DNA from: Xylophilus sp042867185
GTDB taxonomy: Bacteria; Pseudomonadota; Gammaproteobacteria; Burkholderiales; Burkholderiaceae_C
DNA length: 64,000 bases
Assembly (NCBI GenBank): GCA_042867185.1
Contig: JBHZQV010000019.1
Coordinates: forward strand, 30,463-94,462
Direction: 5' to 3'
Below, piece after piece: positions 59,535 to 64,000 of this stretch. Positions within the stretch are counted from its first letter, which is position 1. The number at the start of each line of letters is the position of its first letter. The notes below the pieces were generated by a model. That model was given only the letters and a program-made list of their open reading frames with translations, searched no databases and was not told the DNA's origin. A program made the position numbers and the translations under genes.

Positions 59535-60572
59535 ATGTCGATCACCGCCCAGGAAGCGCTGCAGCGCACCATCGAGCACCGCGAAATCTTCCACGACGAG
59601 ATGCTGCACCTGATGCGCATGATCATGCGCGGCGAGCTGTCGCCGGTCATGGCCGCGGCCATCGTCACCGGCCTGCGGGTCAAGAAGGAAACGATCGGCG
59701 AGATCACCGCGGCCGCCCAGGTGATGCGCGAGTTCTCGACCAAGGTGCACGTGGCCGATGCGACCCATCTGGTCGACATCGTCGGCACCGGCGGCGACGG
59801 ATCGCACACCTTCAACATCTCGACCTGCGCGATGTTCGTGGCCGCCGCGGCCGGCGCCAAGGTCAGCAAGCACGGCGGGCGCAGCGTCAGCAGCAAGAGC
59901 GGCAGCGCCGACGTGCTGGAGGCCCTGGGCATCGATATCCACCTGCCGCCCGAGGCGATCGCCCGCTGCATCGCCGAGGTGGGCATCGGCTTCATGTTCG
60001 CGCCCAACCACCATCCGGCGATGAAGAACGTGGCGCCTGTGCGCAAGGAGCTGGGCGTGCGCACCATCTTCAACATCCTGGGCCCGCTCACCAACCCGGC
60101 CAGCGCGCCCCACATCCTGATGGGCGTGTTCCACCCCGACCTGGTCGGCATCCAGGTGCGGGCGCTGCAGCGGCTCGGCGCCGAGCATGCGCTGGTGGTC
60201 TACGGCAAGGACGGCATGGACGAGGTGAGCCTGGGCGCCGGCACCCTGGTGGGCGAATTGAAGGACGGCGAGATCACCGAGTACGAGGTGCACCCCGAGG
60301 ACTTCGGCCTGCCGATGGCCAGCCACCGCGCGCTGAAGGTGGAGACGCCCGAGCAGTCGATGGCCTTGCTGCAGGGCGTGCTGGCGGGCGAGGCCGGCCC
60401 GGCGCGCGACATCGTGGCGCTGAACGCCGGTGCCGCGCTCTATGCCGCCAACGTGGCCGGCTCGATCGCCGAAGGGCTGGAGAAGGCCCGCGCCGCGATC
60501 GACAGCGGTGCGGCGCGCCGCAAGCTGCAGGAGCTGGTCGAGGCGACCCGCCGGGCCTCCGCCGCGGCCTGA
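59535..60572 (+). CDS. trpD: Anthranilate phosphoribosyltransferase
   Basis: This enzyme joins anthranilate with PRPP. 345 residues. Signature motifs DIVGTGGDGSHTFNIST, KHGGRSVSSKSGSADVLEALG, FMFAPNHHPAMKNVAPVRKELG and TIFNILGPLTNPA are all present. The frame is intact. Confidence 0.97.
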   Translation: MSITAQEALQRTIEHREIFHDEMLHLMRMIMRGELSPVMAAAIVTGLRVKKETIGEITAAAQVMREFSTKVHVADATHLVDIVGTGGDGSHTFNISTCAMFVAAAAGAKVSKHGGRSVSSKSGSADVLEALGIDIHLPPEAIARCIAEVGIGFMFAPNHHPAMKNVAPVRKELGVRTIFNILGPLTNPASAPHILMGVFHPDLVGIQVRALQRLGAEHALVVYGKDGMDEVSLGAGTLVGELKDGEITEYEVHPEDFGLPMASHRALKVETPEQSMALLQGVLAGEAGPARDIVALNAGAALYAANVAGSIAEGLEKARAAIDSGAARRKLQELVEATRRASAAA

Positions 60573-60709
60573 GCCGCCTGCCCGCGGCGCAGGGCCTGTC
60601 GGGCAGTGCCAGAATCGGCAGGGTTCGCGCATCCGCGCAGCGCGCTGGTTCCCGAGCGCCGCGCGTCCTCCTTTTTTCACTTGCCGGCGCCTGCTGCCGG
60701 CCGCTCCCC

Positions 60710-61498
60710 ATGTCCGACATCCTGAAGAAGATCGTGGCCGTCAAGCACGAGGAAATCGCCGCCGCCCGCAAGCGCCGCCCCCTGGACGCGGTGCGCTTCG
60801 ACGCCGAATCCCGCGTCCTGACCCGCGATTTCGAGGGCGCGCTGCGCGCCAGGATCGCCGCCGGCCGGCCCGCGGTGATCGCCGAGGTGAAGAAGGCCAG
60901 CCCCTCGAAGGGCGTGCTGCGCGAGGACTTCACCCCCGCCGACATCGCCCAGAGCTATGCCGAGCACGGCGCCGCCTGCCTGTCGGTGCTGACCGACCAG
61001 CAGTTCTTCCAGGGCAGCGTGGATTTTCTGAAGCAGGCCCGCGCGTCCTGCGACCTGCCGGTCCTGCGCAAGGATTTCATGGTCGATGCCTACCAGGTCT
61101 ACGAGTCCCGCGCGATGGGCGCCGACGCGATCCTGCTGATCGCCGCGGTGCTCGACGACGCGCAGATGGCCGACCTGGAAGCGGTGGCCCGCGGCCTCGA
61201 CATGGCGGTACTGGTGGAAGTGCACGACGGCGAGGAACTGCAGCGCGCGCTCAAGCTGCGCACGCCGCTGGTCGGCATCAACAACCGCAACCTGCGCAGC
61301 TTCGAGGTGACGCTCGACACCACCCTCGGCCTGCTGGCCGAGGTGCCGAAGGACCGGCTGCTGGTCACCGAGTCGGGCATCCTGGCGCAGGAAGACGTGC
61401 AGAAGATGCGCGACGCCGGCGTGCACGCCTTCCTGGTGGGCGAGGCCTTCATGCGCGCCAAGGATCCGGGCGTGGCCCTGGCCGCGCTGTTCGGCTGA
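60710..61498 (+). CDS. trpC: Indole-3-glycerol phosphate synthase
   Basis: Closes the indole ring in tryptophan synthesis. 262 residues, single-domain TrpC. IAEVKKASPSKGVLREDFTP, LTDQQFFQGS, LPVLRKDFMVD, VGINNRNL and LLVTESGI are all visible. It is separated from trpD by 137 bases that include a T-run (near 60672), so the two may have separate promoters. Confidence 0.97.
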   Translation: MSDILKKIVAVKHEEIAAARKRRPLDAVRFDAESRVLTRDFEGALRARIAAGRPAVIAEVKKASPSKGVLREDFTPADIAQSYAEHGAACLSVLTDQQFFQGSVDFLKQARASCDLPVLRKDFMVDAYQVYESRAMGADAILLIAAVLDDAQMADLEAVARGLDMAVLVEVHDGEELQRALKLRTPLVGINNRNLRSFEVTLDTTLGLLAEVPKDRLLVTESGILAQEDVQKMRDAGVHAFLVGEAFMRAKDPGVALAALFG

Positions 61499-61527
61499 CC
61501 GCATCCGCAAGAGAGGGCAGGCGCGAC

Positions 61528-62223
61528 ATGGCCGACCAACTGCAGAGCTGCGACCCGGCCGACTGGCCGGTGGCGCCCGGATGGCAGCCGCTGGTGGAGG
61601 ATTTCTTCACCGGTGCCGTGGGCATCCCACTGCTCGATTTCCTGCACCGGCGCCTGGAAGCGGGCGCCGCGATCTTCCCGCCGCAGCCCCTGCGGGCGCT
61701 GGAGCTGACGCCGCCCGAAGAAGTGCGGGTGGTGATCCTGGGCCAGGACCCGTACCACGGCCGCGGCCAGGCCGAGGGGCTGGCCTTCTCGGTCGCGCCC
61801 GGCGTGGCGCTGCCGCCGTCGCTGCGCAACATCTTCAAGGAGCTGCAGCGCGACCTGGGCACGCCGCCGCCGGCGTTCCCGCAGCCCGGCGGCAGCCTGG
61901 CCAAGTGGGCGAAGAACGGCGTGCTGCTGCTCAACACCTGCCTGACGGTGGAAGAGGGCCAGGCCGCCAGCCATGCCGGCAAGGGCTGGGAGGTGCTGAC
62001 CGACGCGGTGATCCGCCAGGTGGCCGACGGCGCCCGGCCGGTCGTCTTCATGCTGTGGGGCGCGCATGCCCAGAGCAAGCGGGCGCTGATCGATCCGCAG
62101 CGCCACCGGGTGCTGATGGCCAACCACCCGTCGCCGCTGTCGGCGCTGCGGCCGCCCACGCCCTTCATCGGCTGCGGCCACTTCTCGCAGGCGCGGGAGT
62201 GGCGCGCGCAGCACGGTACCTGA
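61528..62223 (+). CDS. ung: Uracil-DNA glycosylase
   Basis: This enzyme removes uracil from DNA. 231 residues. Catalytic Asp74 in VILGQDPYHG, LLNTCLTVEEGQAASH, and HPSPLSALR (catalytic His). Follows trpC by 29 bases, as commonly in Comamonadaceae. Confidence 0.97.
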   Translation: MADQLQSCDPADWPVAPGWQPLVEDFFTGAVGIPLLDFLHRRLEAGAAIFPPQPLRALELTPPEEVRVVILGQDPYHGRGQAEGLAFSVAPGVALPPSLRNIFKELQRDLGTPPPAFPQPGGSLAKWAKNGVLLLNTCLTVEEGQAASHAGKGWEVLTDAVIRQVADGARPVVFMLWGAHAQSKRALIDPQRHRVLMANHPSPLSALRPPTPFIGCGHFSQAREWRAQHGT

Positions 62224-62225
62224 TT

Positions 62226-62280
62226 TGCTATCCTTTGTATAGCTAGAGGCCGGTGCGGGAGGCCGGCTTCAGGCCGCTTT
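62226..62280 (+). repeat. GCTAN8ATAGC repeat element between ung and patatin gene
   Basis: GCTATCCTTTGTATAGC, GAGGCCGGTGCGGGAGGCCGGCTTC and AGGCCGCTTT. Lies between two convergent stops and overlaps the last codons of the patatin gene; it can serve as terminator for both. Confidence 0.75.
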
Positions 62281-63390
62281 AGACTGCAATTTGCGCGGTT
62301 CGGGCTCGCCGTGGCCGACATAGTCGCGGCGGATGTCGATCGTGCTGCGCCGGCCCAGATCGGCGAAATGCTGCTTGAGCCAGAGCCGCGCCGCATCCTG
62401 GCCCTGGCCGAAGAGCCGGTCCATCACCGCCGCATCGGCCGAAAGCTTGCTGGCGGCCGACATCTCGTCCATCGCCGCACCGCCGTCGATCCGGTGCAGG
62501 TGCAGCTCCTTGTAGCCTTCGCCTTCCTGCAGCCGGCCCGAGGCCACCAGCCGGTTGATGAAGTCGATGCTGCGCATCTGCTGCAGCAGGCTGGCGTTGA
62601 AGCCCAGTTCGCCGACCCGCTCGGCGATCTCCTGCGGCGTCTGCGGCAGGTGGGCGCGGGAGAGCGGGTTGAGCTGCACCAGCACGATGTCGCGCGCCTG
62701 GCAGTGGTCGATCAGCGGGGCCAGCGCCGGGTTGGCCGAATAGCCGCCGTCCCAGTAGTGCTCGCCGTCGATCTCCACCGCCTGGAACAGCATCGGCAGG
62801 CAGGCCGAGGCCATCACCGCCGCCAGGGTCAGCTGCCTGCCGTGGAAGATCGCCGCACGGCCGGTCTGCACATGGGTGGCCGAGACGAACACCTGCGGCA
62901 CCTTGTGGCGGGCGATCGCGTCGAAATCGATCTGCTCTTCCAACAGCCGGCGCAGCGGGTTGATGTCGAGCGGGTTGCTCTGGTAGGGCGACAGCCAGCG
63001 GCTCATCGCCTCGTTGAAGGCGCCGGTGCCGAGCGGGTCGGCGCGCCAGCCGCCGGTCATCAGCCGCGCGACGCCCTGGGCCATCGAGCCCAGGCTGCCG
63101 AGCGCCGCTACGCCGCGCCATACCGCCGCGAGGGCGGCGCGGGCCGCTTCGGCGGCATCGCCGGGCGTGCCGCGGTCGCGCGCCGCGACCGCGAAGCCGT
63201 GCGCCATCGCCACCGCGTTGACCGCGCCGGCGCTGGTGCCGCTGAGGCCGTCGAACTGCAGGCGGCCGTCTTCCAGCATCGCGTCGAGCACGCCCCAGGT
63301 GAAGGCTCCGTGCGCACCGCCCCCCTGCAGGGCGAGGCTGACGGGTCGTAGCAGGGCGGGGGCCGCGGCCGTTTCGGCGATGGAGCGCAT
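62269..63390 (-). CDS. Patatin-like phospholipase
   Basis: 373 residues. Oxyanion GGGAHGAF at 23-30, nucleophile Ser53 in GLSGTSAGAVN, and the catalytic Asp in YWDGGYSANPAL. It probably hydrolyses acyl lipids. Start at 63390 precedes SLALQGGGAHG; the frame open to 63471 is not conserved. Its neighbours are ung and tRNA genes. Confidence 0.92.
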   Translation of the reverse strand: MRSIAETAAAPALLRPVSLALQGGGAHGAFTWGVLDAMLEDGRLQFDGLSGTSAGAVNAVAMAHGFAVAARDRGTPGDAAEAARAALAAVWRGVAALGSLGSMAQGVARLMTGGWRADPLGTGAFNEAMSRWLSPYQSNPLDINPLRRLLEEQIDFDAIARHKVPQVFVSATHVQTGRAAIFHGRQLTLAAVMASACLPMLFQAVEIDGEHYWDGGYSANPALAPLIDHCQARDIVLVQLNPLSRAHLPQTPQEIAERVGELGFNASLLQQMRSIDFINRLVASGRLQEGEGYKELHLHRIDGGAAMDEMSAASKLSADAAVMDRLFGQGQDAARLWLKQHFADLGRRSTIDIRRDYVGHGEPEPRKLQSKAA

Positions 63391-63514
63391 GGGACATCCG
63401 ATTTGTTGCGGTGCAGCATTGTCGCGCTTTCCAGGAAATCGCGTGTTTTTGCGTACGGCCGCACGATGCACGGTGGGCGATGTGCTGAAAAGCTGCTATA
63501 GTCGTGGATTCACT

Positions 63515-63600
63515 GGAGGGGTGGCCGAGTGGTTAAAGGCAGCAGACTGTAAATCTGCCCGCTTACGCGTACGCTGGTTCGAATCCAGCCTCCTCCACCA
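63515..63600 (+). tRNA. tRNA-Tyr (GTA)
   Basis: Long-variable-arm (class II) tRNA. Acceptor GGAGGGG, D-arm GGCCGAGTGGTTAAAGGC, anticodon loop CTGTAAA (anticodon GTA at 63549-63551), T-arm GGTTCGAATCC, and an encoded CCA end at 63598-63600. Confidence 0.97.
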
Positions 63601-63639
63601 GTGAAAACGCATTGTGGCGCGGTTCGCGTCGCCGCCGAT

Positions 63640-63713
63640 GCGGGAGTAGTTCAATGGTAGAACCCTAGCCTTCCAAGCTAATGACGCGGGTTCGATTCCC
63701 GTCTCCCGCTCCA
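63640..63713 (+). tRNA. tRNA-Gly (TCC)
   Basis: Acceptor GCGGGAG pairs with CTCCCGC; anticodon loop CTTCCAA with TCC; T-loop GGTTCGATTCC; CCA encoded. Part of the Tyr-Gly-Thr-tuf block. Confidence 0.96.
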
Positions 63714-63767
63714 CGCGTTTTCGTTGGTTGCAAGTGAATGTCGGGTGTCTGCACTGCAGGCGCCTTT

Positions 63768-63842
<75 letters not shown>

Positions 63843-63925
63843 GATTTGAGATGGTGCCGCATCGCCGTCGGCGGTGCATGGTTCGCGTTGTATTTGATCG
63901 AGATATTTTTTTCGGAGTCGAAAAA

Positions 63926-64000
63926 ATGGGAAAAGAGAAATTCACACGTACTAAGCCGCACGTCAACGTCGGCACGATCGGTCACGTCGACCACGGCAAG
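63926..64000 (+). CDS. tuf: Elongation factor Tu (5' end, partial)
   Basis: The first 25 residues, ending GTIGHVDHGK (G1 GTP-binding motif), are exact EF-Tu. The gene continues beyond the window. Residue 2 is Gly instead of the more common Ala/Ser. GGAG lies 8 bases before the ATG. The tRNA-Thr gene is immediately upstream and may be on the same transcript. Confidence 0.97.
   Translation, partial: MGKEKFTRTKPHVNVGTIGHVDHGK

Overview
The window is GC-rich DNA from a betaproteobacterium, most likely Burkholderiales, family Comamonadaceae (Variovorax/Acidovorax/Xylophilus type). The evidence is the lptA-lptB-rpoN, thiL, pgpA-pncC, apaG-rpe, gph, trpE and trpGDC genes of betaproteobacterial type, the tRNA-Tyr/Gly/Thr-tuf block at the right end, and a family of GCTAN8ATAGC repeats that I associate with Comamonadaceae. 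Nothing here identifies the species.

Layout. 0-2.6 kb: LPS export ATPase (lptB) and sigma-54 (rpoN). 2.6-6.5 kb: aldehyde dehydrogenase, zinc-type alcohol dehydrogenase-like protein and a divergent AraC regulator. 6.5-12.8 kb: thiL, then map with an overlapping ParD-like gene, a nuclease-helicase of the DinG/XPD type and a lipoprotein glycerophosphodiesterase. 12.8-15.4 kb: an AT-richer polymorphic toxin/immunity module with a decayed second gene. 15.7-24.5 kb: core genes (pgpA, pncC, a LOV-domain hybrid histidine kinase, ybdK, a cation/proton antiporter, the membrane protein Gcr, apaG, rpe). 24.5-42.5 kb: a stress and efflux block with a 30-residue membrane peptide, large catalase, two envelope/stress proteins, a VOC protein, czcICBA metal efflux, and a TetR-controlled RND pump with a MipA/OmpV protein. 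42.6-45.1 kb: gph, a trp leader peptide and trpE. 45.1-58.5 kb: a homogentisate catabolic cluster (IclR, MBL protein, FAD monooxygenase, two Bug receptors, hmgA, fahA), transglutaminase, CsbD-like protein, dadA and its Lrp-type regulator. 58.5-62.2 kb: a second trp leader, trpGDC and ung. 62.2-64 kb: patatin, three tRNAs and the start of tuf.

Three gene strings that are usually contiguous in Burkholderiales are interrupted here: thiL | pgpA-pncC (8 kb), rpe | gph (18 kb) and trpE | trpGDC (14 kb). Both halves of the trp operon keep a short leader ORF ending in a Trp-Arg-Lys-Pro segment, so both may still be attenuated by tryptophan.

The most unusual signals are structural repeats. A 70-bp hairpin element occurs twice in opposite orientation (45239-45308 and 45471-45540): the 46-bp cores are nearly identical, while the 12-bp arms are quite different yet perfectly self-complementary in each copy. 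A second family (about 47733 and 59415) shows the same change of outer stem. A third family of about 55 bp is present in at least seven places and has been absorbed into the thiL reading frame. The monooxygenase at 47860 carries both a hexanucleotide repeat and a hairpin repeat inside its coding sequence.
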